A stretch of DNA of 31,462 nt from Massilia sp. (GTDB lineage Bacteria; Pseudomonadota; Gammaproteobacteria; Burkholderiales; Burkholderiaceae_D). The stretch is from the NCBI GenBank assembly GCA_028291845.1, contig JAQGNM010000549.1, positions 1 to 31,462 on the forward strand, read 5' to 3'. The notes under the pieces are model-generated. The model worked only from the letters and a program-made list of their open reading frames with translations. It ran no database searches and was not told where the DNA came from. Below, piece after piece: positions 24,021 to 31,462 of the stretch (position 1 is the first letter of the stretch; every line of letters begins with the position of its first letter). The position numbers and the translations under genes were made by a program.

Positions 24021-24030
24021 TGATTTGTGC

Positions 24031-24603
24031 TTACACCTTTTCCTTAATCAAAGGCCATGCCAGGCGCAAGTAGTAGAACATCGACCACACCGTCAGGATG
24101 GCGGCGATGATCATGAAGGCTTCGCCCAGCAGCTGGGTGTCGACAAAGCCCCAGATGATGTCGTGAAACAGCAGCATGGGAATGGCCGTCATCTGCATCG
24201 CCGTCTTGATCTTGCCGAGCGAGCTGACCGCGACCGAGCGCGAGGCGCCGATTTGGGCCATCCATTCGCGCAGGGCGGAGATGGCGATTTCGCGGCCGAT
24301 GATGATGAAGGCGATGAAGTGGTCGACGCGGTCGAGGTGCACCAGGACCAGCAAGGCGCCGGTGACCATCAGCTTGTCGGCGACCGGGTCGAGGAAGGCG
24401 CCGAAGGCGGAGGTCTGGTTCCAGCGGCGGGCGAGGAAACCGTCGAACCAGTCGGTAACGGCGGCGATGATGAAGACCAGGGTGGCCGCCAGGTCCTGGT
24501 CGGAACGGGGCAGCCAGTGCAGCGGCAGGTAGTAGACGCCGACCACCAGGGGAATCAGGGCAACACGCAACCAGGTCAGCAGAATCGGAATATTAAAAGG
24601 CAT
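24031..24603 (-). CDS. pgsA: CDP-diacylglycerol-glycerol-3-phosphate 3-phosphatidyltransferase
   Basis: A 190-residue integral membrane enzyme that makes phosphatidylglycerol phosphate from CDP-diacylglycerol and glycerol-3-phosphate, the committed step to phosphatidylglycerol and cardiolipin. The complete CDP-alcohol phosphatidyltransferase signature is present with exact spacing: Asp51, Asp54-Gly55, Ala58-Arg59, Gly68, Asp72, Asp76. Several hydrophobic helices flank it, beginning IPILLTWLRVALIPLVVGVYYL. The N-terminus MPFNIPILLTWLRV matches PgsA starts. It lies 100 bases downstream of uvrC on the same strand and upstream of the tRNA operon, the same order as in Escherichia coli. Confidence 0.97.
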   Translation of the reverse strand: MPFNIPILLTWLRVALIPLVVGVYYLPLHWLPRSDQDLAATLVFIIAAVTDWFDGFLARRWNQTSAFGAFLDPVADKLMVTGALLVLVHLDRVDHFIAFIIIGREIAISALREWMAQIGASRSVAVSSLGKIKTAMQMTAIPMLLFHDIIWGFVDTQLLGEAFMIIAAILTVWSMFYYLRLAWPLIKEKV

Positions 24604-24703
24604 AGGTGAGCTGGTTTACTGTTAGAAATGTTCGCGCCGCTAGTCTACCGTGCTATTGCCGTTTAAACCAGTTCGCTTGTCCGGGGTAAATACTGCGGCC
24701 AGC

Positions 24704-26617
24704 TCAGTGCAACTGCTTGTAGATTTCTTCCGCTAACTGGGTGGAAATGCCGTCGACCGACATCAGATCCTCGACGCTGGCGTCGACCACGCCGCGCAGG
24801 CCGCCGAAGCGCGCCAGCAGGCGTTGCCTGCGCTTGGCGCCGATACCCTCGATCTCTTCCAGGCGCGAGGTCTGGCGCGTCTTGGCGCGCTTGGCGCGCA
24901 TGCCGGTGATGGCAAACCTGTGCGCCTCGTCGCGGATCAGGGCGACCAGCATCAGCGCCGCCGATTCCTTGCCGAGTTCCTGCTGCGGGCGTCCATCGAC
25001 GAACATCAAGGTTTCCAGACCCACGCGCCTGCCCTCGCCTTTCGCCACGCCGACGATCAAACCGATGTCCAGCCCCAGCTCGGCGAACACCTGCCTGGCC
25101 ATTTCGATCTGGCCCTTGCCGCCGTCGATCAGCACGATGTCGGGCATGACGGCGTCGCCATTTTCCATCGCCGCGGCGATCTTTTCGTAGCGGCGCATCA
25201 AGACCTGGCGCATGGCGGCGTAATCGTCGCCCGGCGTGATGTCGTTGATGTTGTAGCGGCGGTATTCGCTGTTTTGCATGGCGTGATGGTGGAACACCAC
25301 GCAGGACGCCTGGGTCGCTTCACCCATGGTGTGCGAAATATCAAAACACTCGATGCGCAGGGTGTCGAGATCCACGCCGTCCAGCGACAGCGCCTCGGCC
25401 AGCGCACGCGTGCGCGATTGCTGCGAACCCTGCTCGGACAGCAGGCGCGCCAGCGAGATTTCGGCGTTCTTCTGCGCCAGTTCAAGCCACTGGCGGCGCT
25501 GTCCCTGCGGCTGGAAAATCAGGTTGATGCGGTGGCCGCACTGCTCCTGCAAGGCCAGCATCAGCGCCGGCTGGTCGAATTCGATATTCAGGATCAGGCA
25601 GCCGGGAATGAATTTTTCGCTGTAATGCTGGGCGATAAAGGCGGCCAGCACTTCGACCTCGATGCTGGTCTCGGCGATCGCTTCGGCTACCTGGGTGGGA
25701 AAGTAAGCGCGATCGCCCAGGTGGCGCCCGCCGCGCACCATGGCCAGGTTGACGCAGGCGCGCCCGCCCTGCACCACCACCGCGATGATGTCGACGTCGG
25801 CGTCGCCCACCGTTTCCATGCTTTGCGCGTGCAGCACCTTGGCCAGCGACTGGATCTGGTTGCGCACGGCGGCGGCCTGCTCGAATTTGAGGTCGGCGGC
25901 GAACGCGTGCATCTTGGCGTCGAGGTCGGCCATCACCTCGGTCTGGCGCCCGCGCAGGAATTTGCCGGCGTTGTCGACGTCGCGCTGATAGTCGGCCTCG
26001 TCGATCAGTTTGACGCAGGGGCCGCTGCAGCGGCCGATCTGGTGCAGCAGGCACGGCCGCGTGCGGTTGGAATACACGCTGTCCTCGCAGGTGCGGATGC
26101 GAAACACCTTCTGCAGGATCTGCATCGATTCCTTCACCGCCCAGGCCGACGGAAACGGCCCGAAATACTGATTCTTTTTGTCCAGCGCGCCGCGGTAATA
26201 CGCCATGCGCGGCACCGCGCCGCCGGTGATTTTTAAGTACGGATAGGATTTATCGTCGCGAAACAGGATGTTGTAGCGCGGCTTCAAGGCCTTGATCAGG
26301 TTGTTTTCCAGGATCAGCGCTTCGGCCTCGCTGTGCGTGACCGTGGTTTCCAAACGGGCAATGCGCTCGACCATCATGGCGATGCGCGGGCTCGACAGGT
26401 TTTTCTGGAAGTAGCTGGAAACCCGGTTCTTCAGATTTCTCGCCTTGCCGACGTACAACACGGCGTCGTTGGCATCGAAATAACGGTAGACGCCGGGCAG
26501 GCCGGGCAGCTTGGCAACGGTGGCCAGCAACTGGGCGCGCGCGTCGGCCGCTGGCGGCAGCGCCTGCACCACGGGAACCGGCGCGGGAGTGGGAGAAAAA
26601 TCTGGTACGTCGGACAT
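24704..26617 (-). CDS. uvrC: Excinuclease ABC subunit C
   Basis: The nucleotide-excision-repair nuclease that makes both cuts around a lesion with UvrB. Its 637 residues hold a GIY-YIG domain (PGVYRYF at 41-47, LYVGKARNLKNRVSSYF at 54-70), a cysteine-bearing region CLLHQIGRCSGPC, a UvrB-binding UVR motif (MADLDAKMHAFAADLKFEQAAAVRNQI), the RNase H-like endonuclease core (CFDISHTMGE, VLIDGGKGQ, DEAHRFAI) and a C-terminal helix-hairpin-helix pair (LEEIEGIGAKRRQRLL, LMSVDGIS). The ATG at 26617 is chosen because AAAGG lies six bases before it; an in-frame GTG at 26638 lies within the acpS end. A proline-rich 30-residue N-terminal extension precedes the GIY-YIG domain. Confidence 0.97.
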   Translation of the reverse strand: MSDVPDFSPTPAPVPVVQALPPAADARAQLLATVAKLPGLPGVYRYFDANDAVLYVGKARNLKNRVSSYFQKNLSSPRIAMMVERIARLETTVTHSEAEALILENNLIKALKPRYNILFRDDKSYPYLKITGGAVPRMAYYRGALDKKNQYFGPFPSAWAVKESMQILQKVFRIRTCEDSVYSNRTRPCLLHQIGRCSGPCVKLIDEADYQRDVDNAGKFLRGRQTEVMADLDAKMHAFAADLKFEQAAAVRNQIQSLAKVLHAQSMETVGDADVDIIAVVVQGGRACVNLAMVRGGRHLGDRAYFPTQVAEAIAETSIEVEVLAAFIAQHYSEKFIPGCLILNIEFDQPALMLALQEQCGHRINLIFQPQGQRRQWLELAQKNAEISLARLLSEQGSQQSRTRALAEALSLDGVDLDTLRIECFDISHTMGEATQASCVVFHHHAMQNSEYRRYNINDITPGDDYAAMRQVLMRRYEKIAAAMENGDAVMPDIVLIDGGKGQIEMARQVFAELGLDIGLIVGVAKGEGRRVGLETLMFVDGRPQQELGKESAALMLVALIRDEAHRFAITGMRAKRAKTRQTSRLEEIEGIGAKRRQRLLARFGGLRGVVDASVEDLMSVDGISTQLAEEIYKQLH

Positions 26618-26630
26618 GCTTTGCCTTTGA

Positions 26631-27032
26631 TCAGCCACCCTGGGTGACGATCACGAAAGCGACGCCGTAGTCGGCCTCGTCGCTGATGGTCACCTGGGCG
26701 CTGAGTTTGTGTTCTTCCATGAATGCGGCCAGCGCGCCGCTGCACACGATCACCGGCTTGCCGCCGGGTGCATTGAGAATCTGGCAGCTGCGCCAGGTCA
26801 TCGGCATGTGGATGCCCAGGCCGATCGCCTTGCTGAACGCTTCCTTGGCGGAAAACCTGGTGGCCAGAAAACGCTTGCCGCGCAGCTCATTTTTGGCGCG
26901 CCGCCGCTTGAATTTTTCCAACTCCTCCGGCCCCAGCACCTTTTCGGCAAAGCGCTCGTTGCGGGCAAGGGCCGCCTCGATGCGCGAGATTTGCACGATG
27001 TCGGTGCCGATGCCATAGATCCCCAAACTCAT
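26631..27032 (-). CDS. acpS: Holo-[acyl-carrier-protein] synthase
   Basis: A 133-residue 4'-phosphopantetheinyl transferase that moves the phosphopantetheine arm of CoA to acyl carrier protein. The Mg-binding motifs are GIGTDIV (7-13, Asp11) and RFSAKEAFSKAIG (59-71, Glu64). The C-terminus VTISDEADYGVAFVIV is typical. It overlaps the pdxJ stop by four bases (27029-27032), a common pairing in proteobacteria, and ends just before uvrC. Confidence 0.97.
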   Translation of the reverse strand: MSLGIYGIGTDIVQISRIEAALARNERFAEKVLGPEELEKFKRRRAKNELRGKRFLATRFSAKEAFSKAIGLGIHMPMTWRSCQILNAPGGKPVIVCSGALAAFMEEHKLSAQVTISDEADYGVAFVIVTQGG

Positions 27033-27808
27033 GATGCCCGGCCCGCGCGCAAGCCCAGGCGCGATGCCACCATGATGGCTTTCATTTCGCGCACGGCATT
27101 TTCAAACCCGGCGAACACGGCGTGGGCCACGATCGCATGACCGATGTTCAATTCGCCGATGTCGTCCAGCGCGGCGATCGCCTGCACATTGGTGTAGTGC
27201 AGGCCGTGGCCGGCATTGACCTTCAGGCCGCGCGCGACGCCGAAGCGGGCACCGACACGGATGCGCTCGAGTTCCGCCGCCAGCGCCTCGGAACCGGCCT
27301 CGGCCTCGGCGTAGCGCCCGGTGTGCAATTCGATCACCGGTGCGCCCAGCTCGGCGGCGGCGCCGATCTGCGCTTCGTCGGCGTCGATGAACAGGCTGAC
27401 GCGAATTCCTTCCGCCTGCAGCTGCCGGATGGCCGCCTCCACCTGCTTGTAATAACGGATGACATCGAGGCCGCCTTCGGTGGTGACTTCCTCTCTGCGC
27501 TCCGGCACCAGGCAGACGTCCTGCGGTTTGATGGAACAGGCGAAATCGATCATCTCCTGGGTCACCGCCGCTTCCAGATTCATGCGCGTCATCAACTGCG
27601 GGCGAATGGCGACGACGTCGGCATCCTTGATGTGGCGGCGGTCTTCGCGCAGGTGCAGGGTGATGACATCGGCGCCGGCCTGTTCGGCCAACAAGGCGGC
27701 GCGCAGGGGATCCGGATAGACGGTGCCGCGCGCATTGCGCAAGGTGGCCACGTGGTCGATGTTGACGCCCAGGTCGATGACCGGGCCGGCTGGCTGAAGA
27801 AAACTCAT
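27029..27808 (-). CDS. pdxJ: Pyridoxine 5'-phosphate synthase
   Basis: A 259-residue TIM-barrel enzyme that condenses 1-deoxyxylulose-5-phosphate with 3-amino-2-oxopropyl phosphate in vitamin B6 synthesis. Highly conserved stretches are LGVNIDHVATLRNARGTVYPDP (13-34), AEQAGADVITLHLREDRRHI (41-60), KPQDVCLVPERREEVTTEGGLD and LKVNAGHGLHYTNVQAI near the C-terminus. Length is normal apart from about ten extra N-terminal residues. It follows recO by 20 bases. Confidence 0.97.
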   Translation of the reverse strand: MSFLQPAGPVIDLGVNIDHVATLRNARGTVYPDPLRAALLAEQAGADVITLHLREDRRHIKDADVVAIRPQLMTRMNLEAAVTQEMIDFACSIKPQDVCLVPERREEVTTEGGLDVIRYYKQVEAAIRQLQAEGIRVSLFIDADEAQIGAAAELGAPVIELHTGRYAEAEAGSEALAAELERIRVGARFGVARGLKVNAGHGLHYTNVQAIAALDDIGELNIGHAIVAHAVFAGFENAVREMKAIMVASRLGLRAGRAS

Positions 27809-27828
27809 GGCTTACGCTTTCCGTGTTG

Positions 27829-28674
27829 TTATAGCTGCATCAGATCGATCAGGATCTGGCGCGTGTTCAGGGCGGCGCCGCCCAGCTGGTGGGCCAGCAG
27901 GAAGCGCATCAGCAGCTTCGCTTCCGCCTGGGTGCGCGCATCGTCGTAACGTCCCGCCTGCATGTCGAGCAAGGTGCCGCCGTCGACCACCGGCCAGACG
28001 TCCGACACCTGCGCCCGCCGCGGCCCGCGCTCGGGATCGACCACGTAATCGACGCCCGCCGCCACGGTCTCGCCCGACGGCGCGCAGCGCGACAGGTCGG
28101 CGGCCACCCCGGTCTCTTTAAGTAAGGCCCGTTCGAATTTTCTCAAGACAATTTGCGCCGGCTCGTTGTGGGCCAGCTGGTTCAAGGTGTCGACGTACTG
28201 GTCGAACAGGGCCGGATGGGGATCGTCGCGCGCCAGCAATTTCACCAGCAGCTCGTTCAAATAAAAGCCGCACAACAAGGCGGTGCGTTCCAGGGGCAGC
28301 ATGCCGCCGACCCACTCGGCGTCGATCAGGGTGCGCAGCTCGTTGCGTCCGCTGAACGACAACGACAAGGGCTGAAAAGTTTGCAGCACGCCGCGCAGTG
28401 CCGAATGGGGCCGCTTGGCGCCCTTGGCGACCACGCCGATGCGGCCGAAGTCGCGCGTGAACAGGTCGACGATGAGGCTGGTTTCTTTGTAGGGATAGCT
28501 GTGCAGCACGAAGCCGGGCTGGCCGTTGATGCGGTCGCGCGGCAAGGCGCGCGAGCGCCTGGGCGGCGCCGGCGCCAGCAGCGACTGGATCGGCGCATCG
28601 GCGTCTTGCCCCGCCGCCTTGTCGGCGACAGCGGGGGCGGCGACAACGGCGAGGCTGGTGTCCAACTTGTCCAT
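27829..28674 (-). CDS. recO: DNA repair protein RecO
   Basis: A mediator that helps RecR load RecA on SSB-coated single strands. The OB-fold begins with FVLHSYPYKETSLIVDLFTRDFGRIGVVAKGAKRPHSALRG, matching RecO N-termini. The central helical part contains LLCGFYLNELLVKLLARDDPHPALFDQY. The zinc-finger cysteines of some RecO proteins are absent; only one Cys (SRCAPSGE) remains. A weakly conserved extension of about 45 residues, rich in Ala and Arg, precedes the OB-fold. The ATG at 28674 is used, while an in-frame GTG at 28686 is equally possible because neither has a clear ribosome site. It lies about 25 bases after era. Confidence 0.93.
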   Translation of the reverse strand: MDKLDTSLAVVAAPAVADKAAGQDADAPIQSLLAPAPPRRSRALPRDRINGQPGFVLHSYPYKETSLIVDLFTRDFGRIGVVAKGAKRPHSALRGVLQTFQPLSLSFSGRNELRTLIDAEWVGGMLPLERTALLCGFYLNELLVKLLARDDPHPALFDQYVDTLNQLAHNEPAQIVLRKFERALLKETGVAADLSRCAPSGETVAAGVDYVVDPERGPRRAQVSDVWPVVDGGTLLDMQAGRYDDARTQAEAKLLMRFLLAHQLGGAALNTRQILIDLMQL

Positions 28675-28699
28675 GCGCTGCGCCACTGGAACGGCGGCC

Positions 28700-29614
28700 T
28701 TATTCGTAGCCGTAGGCGCGCAGGCCGGCTTCGTTGTCGGCCCAGCCGGATTTAACCTTGATCCAGATTTCCAGGTAGACCGGGCCGCCGAACAGTTTCT
28801 CCATGTCCAGGCGCGCCTGGGTGGAGATTTCTTTCAGGCGCGCCCCTTTGTTACCGATCAACATGGACTTGTGGGTGTCGCGTTCCACCAGCACGGCCGC
28901 GAACACCCGGCGCAAATCGCCCTCCTGTTCGAACTGCTCGATGATCACGGTGCTGGTGTAGGGCAATTCGTCGCCCACCAGGCGAAACACTTTTTCGCGC
29001 ACGATCTCGGCGGCCAGGAATTTTTCACTGCGGTCGGTGATGTCGTCCGGCCCGAAGATCGGTGCGTTTTCCGGCAGCTTGCTCTTGATCTCTTCCTGCA
29101 GCGCATCGACCTGGAAGCGCAGCTTGGCCGACACCGGCACCACCGCCGCAAAATCGTGCTTGTCGGCGATCTGCTGGGCAAACGGCATCATCGCCGCCTT
29201 GTCTTTCACGCGGTCCGACTTGTTGATCACCAGGATCACCGGCACTTCTTTCGGCAACAGGTCGACCACCTGCTGGTCGGCCGGCCCGAAGGTGCCCGCC
29301 TCCACCAGGAACAGGATGACGTCGGCTGAAATCAGGGTATTGGTGACGGTTTTATTCAGGGTTTTATTCAGTGCGTTGGAGTGCCGCGTTTGAAAACCCG
29401 GGGTGTCGACGTAGATGAACTGGGCGTCGTCGACGGTCTGGATGCCGGTGATGCGGTGGCGCGTGGTTTGCGCCTTGCGCGAAGTGATCGACACCTTGGC
29501 GCCGATCAACACGTTCATCAGGGTCGACTTGCCGACGTTGGGACGGCCGACGATGGCGATATAGCCGCATCGAAAATTTTCAGGGATGCTGCTGTCAGTG
29601 CTGGAGGTATTCAT
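28700..29614 (-). CDS. era: GTPase Era
   Basis: A 304-residue GTPase that binds the 3' end of 16S rRNA and helps 30S assembly. The G-motifs are intact: G1 GRPNVGKS (23-30), the G2 region with QTTRHRITGI, G3 DTPG (70-73) and G4 NKSD. The C-terminal KH domain ends in VYLEIWIKVKSGWADNEAGLRAYGYE. The start is ATG 29614, which overlaps the rnc stop as ATGA; an open frame reaches 29917, but that part is the rnc tail read in another frame. The rnc-era pair is conserved across proteobacteria. Confidence 0.97.
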   Translation of the reverse strand: MNTSSTDSSIPENFRCGYIAIVGRPNVGKSTLMNVLIGAKVSITSRKAQTTRHRITGIQTVDDAQFIYVDTPGFQTRHSNALNKTLNKTVTNTLISADVILFLVEAGTFGPADQQVVDLLPKEVPVILVINKSDRVKDKAAMMPFAQQIADKHDFAAVVPVSAKLRFQVDALQEEIKSKLPENAPIFGPDDITDRSEKFLAAEIVREKVFRLVGDELPYTSTVIIEQFEQEGDLRRVFAAVLVERDTHKSMLIGNKGARLKEISTQARLDMEKLFGGPVYLEIWIKVKSGWADNEAGLRAYGYE

Positions 29615-30480
29615 GCCGACTTCGTTTCTGGATGCGGGTGTTTGGGGGGCTTGGGCTCGGTGGGCTTGCCGTCGTGTTTTGGTGCCGGCTTGATCTCGGC
29701 CTTGGCCTCGGCCGCGCCATTGCCATCGCTCTGGATGGTGGCGATGCCGGCCAGTTTCAATTGCGCCGCACGGGGCTTGGTCTTGCGCGCCGCCGCCGGG
29801 GTTTTCAGCAGCGCCTGCTCGGCCACTTCCAGCGCCAGCTTGGCGGCCGCCTGTTCGCCCGCGCGGCGGCTGCCGCCACGGCCGTAGACCTGGATGTTCA
29901 ATTTCGGCACCAGGCATTCGATTTCGAATTCCTGGCTGTGGGCGGCGCCGTGGGTGGCCACCACGTTGTAGGTCGGCAGCGAGATTTTTTTGCTTTGCAA
30001 GAATTCCTGCAGCAAGGTCTTGGCATCCTTGCCCAGTGTTCTCGGGTCGACCGAATCGAGGATGGGAATATAAAAGGCGCGAATCACCGCGCGCGCCGAC
30101 TCGAAACCGCTGTCGAGAAAGATCGCCCCCAGCAAGGCTTCGAGGGTGTCGGCGAGGATCGACGGCCGGCGGAAGCCGCCAGACTTGAGTTCGCCTTCGC
30201 CCAGGCGCAAGAACTGCGACAGTTCGAGTTTCTGGGCGATTTCATACAGCGACTGCTGCTTGACCAGGTTGGCGCGCAGGCGCGACAAATCGCCCTCGTC
30301 GATGGCGGCGAAACGCTCGTACAGCACCGAGGCAACCACGCAGTTTAGAATCGAATCGCCGAGAAACTCGAGGCGCTCGTTATGCAGGCTGCTGTGGCTA
30401 CGGTGCGTCAAGGCTTGCTGTAACAGGCCAGCATCCTGGAAGGTGTAACCCAAGCGAGTTTGCAATAACGTTAAATTCAT
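29611..30480 (-). CDS. rnc: Ribonuclease III with extended C-terminal tail
   Basis: A 289-residue double-strand-specific RNase for rRNA processing and mRNA decay. The catalytic domain has NERLEFLGDSIL (Glu38/Asp42) and ADTLEALLGAI (Asp111/Glu114). The double-stranded-RNA-binding domain runs from about 155 to 225 (DAKTLLQEFLQ...RRAGEQAAAKLALEVAEQAL). After it comes a tail of about 60 residues rich in Lys, Pro, Ala and Glu (KTPAAARKTKPRAAQ..., ending KPPKHPHPETKSA), absent from the 226-residue E. coli enzyme. The tail is probably disordered. The era start overlaps this stop. Confidence 0.97.
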   Translation of the reverse strand: MNLTLLQTRLGYTFQDAGLLQQALTHRSHSSLHNERLEFLGDSILNCVVASVLYERFAAIDEGDLSRLRANLVKQQSLYEIAQKLELSQFLRLGEGELKSGGFRRPSILADTLEALLGAIFLDSGFESARAVIRAFYIPILDSVDPRTLGKDAKTLLQEFLQSKKISLPTYNVVATHGAAHSQEFEIECLVPKLNIQVYGRGGSRRAGEQAAAKLALEVAEQALLKTPAAARKTKPRAAQLKLAGIATIQSDGNGAAEAKAEIKPAPKHDGKPTEPKPPKHPHPETKSA

Positions 30481-30518
30481 CGTAGGTGTCGGTTAAGCCT
30501 GCATTTAAGCCTGCATCT

Positions 30519-30920
30519 TTATTGTGGCGCCAGCGCGGGCGGCACGACGCCGCCGCGCGCCGTGGTGGCGGCGTAGTCGATCAGCAAGCTGACGTTGGCA
30601 ACGATCGGAATTTTCTTTTGATAAGCGAAACTCAGTTCCGTCTCGCCGCTGTCCTTGGTGATGATCAAATCCTTGCCGGTAATGGCTTCGATGCGGTTGA
30701 TGTCGGCATTCTTGTCGAAGCCCTGGCGCATCTCCATGTCCGAGCCGCGGCTGGCCTTGGCGGCGATGATGGCATCCTTCGACGCCTTGTATTCCAGGTA
30801 AGTGGGAAACACTTTCATCGCGAACACGGCAATAAAGCCGATCACCGCCAGCACAAAGATCAGGCCGGTCAGCGAAATGCCGCGCTGCCTGGCCGGCGTC
30901 ACAAAGGTCGATGCTTGCAT
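30519..30920 (-). CDS. DUF4845 domain-containing membrane protein
   Basis: A 133-residue protein with one N-terminal membrane helix (ISLTGLIFVLAVIGFIAVFAMKVF) preceded by RQRG, resembling a type IV pilin-like prepilin N-terminus. A soluble domain with DAIIAAKASRGSDMEMRQGFDKNADINRIEAITGKDL follows. Its position between lepB and rnc is that of the DUF4845 family in beta- and gammaproteobacteria. The function is unknown. The ATG at 30920 has GGAG six bases upstream; a TTG at 30923 is also in frame but less well placed. Confidence 0.9.
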   Translation of the reverse strand: MQASTFVTPARQRGISLTGLIFVLAVIGFIAVFAMKVFPTYLEYKASKDAIIAAKASRGSDMEMRQGFDKNADINRIEAITGKDLIITKDSGETELSFAYQKKIPIVANVSLLIDYAATTARGGVVPPALAPQ

Positions 30921-30935
30921 CAAGGTCTCCGTCTG

Positions 30936-31462
30936 TTAGTGAATGCTGCCGATGCGCTTGAAATTACCCAGGTTCATCCAGACAAAAAACGCCTTGCCGA
31001 CGATGTTCTTGTTGGGAACAAAACCCCAGTAACGGCTGTCCGCGCTGTTGTCGCGATTGTCGCCCATCATGAAATAATTGCCTTCGGGAACGGTACAAGT
31101 AAACGTTTCCTCGGTATACATGCAGGCATCGTGGTGTGGAAAATTATCGACCTGGGACGGCTCGAAGGTGCGCCGGCTCTTCATCGTCAGGATGCGGTGC
31201 GTTGTATCGGGCAAGGCTTCGCTGAACTGCTGACGCAACTCCAGGCTGTCGTCCTCCAGGTAGTCTTCCATCGGCGCGTACTCGACCGGCTTGCCATTCA
31301 CCGTCAAGCGCTTGTTTTCATAGGTGATTTTATCACCCGGCACGCCGATGACCCGTTTGATGTAATCCTGGGTCATGTCCTTCGGATATTTAAACACCAT
31401 CACGTCGCCGCGCTGGGGGTCGCCCACTTCGATGATCTTCTTGTTCAGCACCGGCAGGCGAA
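30936..31462 (-). CDS. lepB: Signal peptidase I, C-terminal part (partial, start outside window)
   Basis: The frame is open from the window edge to a TAA at 30936-30938, giving about the last 175 residues. RLPVLNKKIIEVGDPQRGDVMVFKYP and the box DYIKRVIGVPGDKITYENKRLTVNG match signal peptidase I; the Lys in YIKRVIG is the general base. The box GNYFMMGDNRDNSADSRYWGFVPNKNIVGKAFF is the conserved C-terminal domain. The catalytic serine and the membrane segments lie outside the window. The enzyme removes signal peptides in the inner membrane. It precedes the DUF4845 gene, in the order lepB-DUF4845-rnc-era. Confidence 0.96.
   Translation of the reverse strand, partial: RLPVLNKKIIEVGDPQRGDVMVFKYPKDMTQDYIKRVIGVPGDKITYENKRLTVNGKPVEYAPMEDYLEDDSLELRQQFSEALPDTTHRILTMKSRRTFEPSQVDNFPHHDACMYTEETFTCTVPEGNYFMMGDNRDNSADSRYWGFVPNKNIVGKAFFVWMNLGNFKRIGSIH

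Noticed and set aside
22741..24030. A tRNA-linked integrated element (attachment site with integrase).
   Set aside because: No integrase gene and no partial tRNA 3'-end duplicate were found in the window.
24824..26236. A 470-residue plus-strand frame.
   Set aside because: Shadow of uvrC, whose domains are all intact on the other strand.
29615..29917. Upstream extension of era by 101 codons.
   Set aside because: It is the rnc tail in another frame; Era homology begins at the ATGA overlap.

Overview
The window looks like a chromosome segment of a high-GC betaproteobacterium, most likely an Oxalobacteraceae member of the Massilia/Duganella/Janthinobacterium type. That placement is inference from the lepB-DUF4845-rnc-era-recO-pdxJ-acpS-uvrC-pgsA-tRNA order and the codon style; no 16S gene is present. 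The right third (about 23.2-31.5 kb) is conserved housekeeping DNA. The left two thirds are accessory catabolic and oxidative genes.

1-8.7 kb, mannoside use: the end of an MFS transporter, a GH2 beta-mannosidase, a large lipoprotein alpha/beta hydrolase, a FabG-like SDR on the opposite strand, then an AGE-family sugar isomerase coupled by an ATGA overlap to a PfkB sugar kinase. Read together, mannosides would be cut to mannose, isomerised to fructose and phosphorylated to fructose-6-phosphate.

8.7-17.0 kb, C5-dicarboxylate CoA chemistry: a minus-strand run of MaoC-type hydratase, acyl-CoA dehydrogenase, class III CoA-transferase, MmgE/PrpD protein, CitE-like lyase and, after a gap, an AMP-dependent acyl-CoA ligase. 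A LysR regulator diverges from it. Content and order closely resemble, from memory, the Pseudomonas aeruginosa itaconate degradation locus (ict/ich/ccl).

17.0-22.7 kb: a secreted Sel1-repeat protein and an unknown membrane-anchored protein, then a tightly overlapping minus-strand operon of two paralogous proteins of unknown function plus a DyP-type peroxidase. A cytochrome P450 diverges from this operon across an AT-rich 427-bp regulatory region with promoter-like and palindromic sequences. This is the least familiar part of the window and the best candidate for an undescribed oxidative system.

22.7-31.5 kb: a gene-poor stretch, a minus-strand tRNA operon (three tRNA-Gly(GCC), one tRNA-Cys(GCA)) with its own promoter and terminator, a 124-bp inverted-repeat element, pgsA, uvrC, acpS, pdxJ, recO, era, rnc, a DUF4845 gene and the C-terminal part of lepB, all on the minus strand with tight or overlapping junctions.
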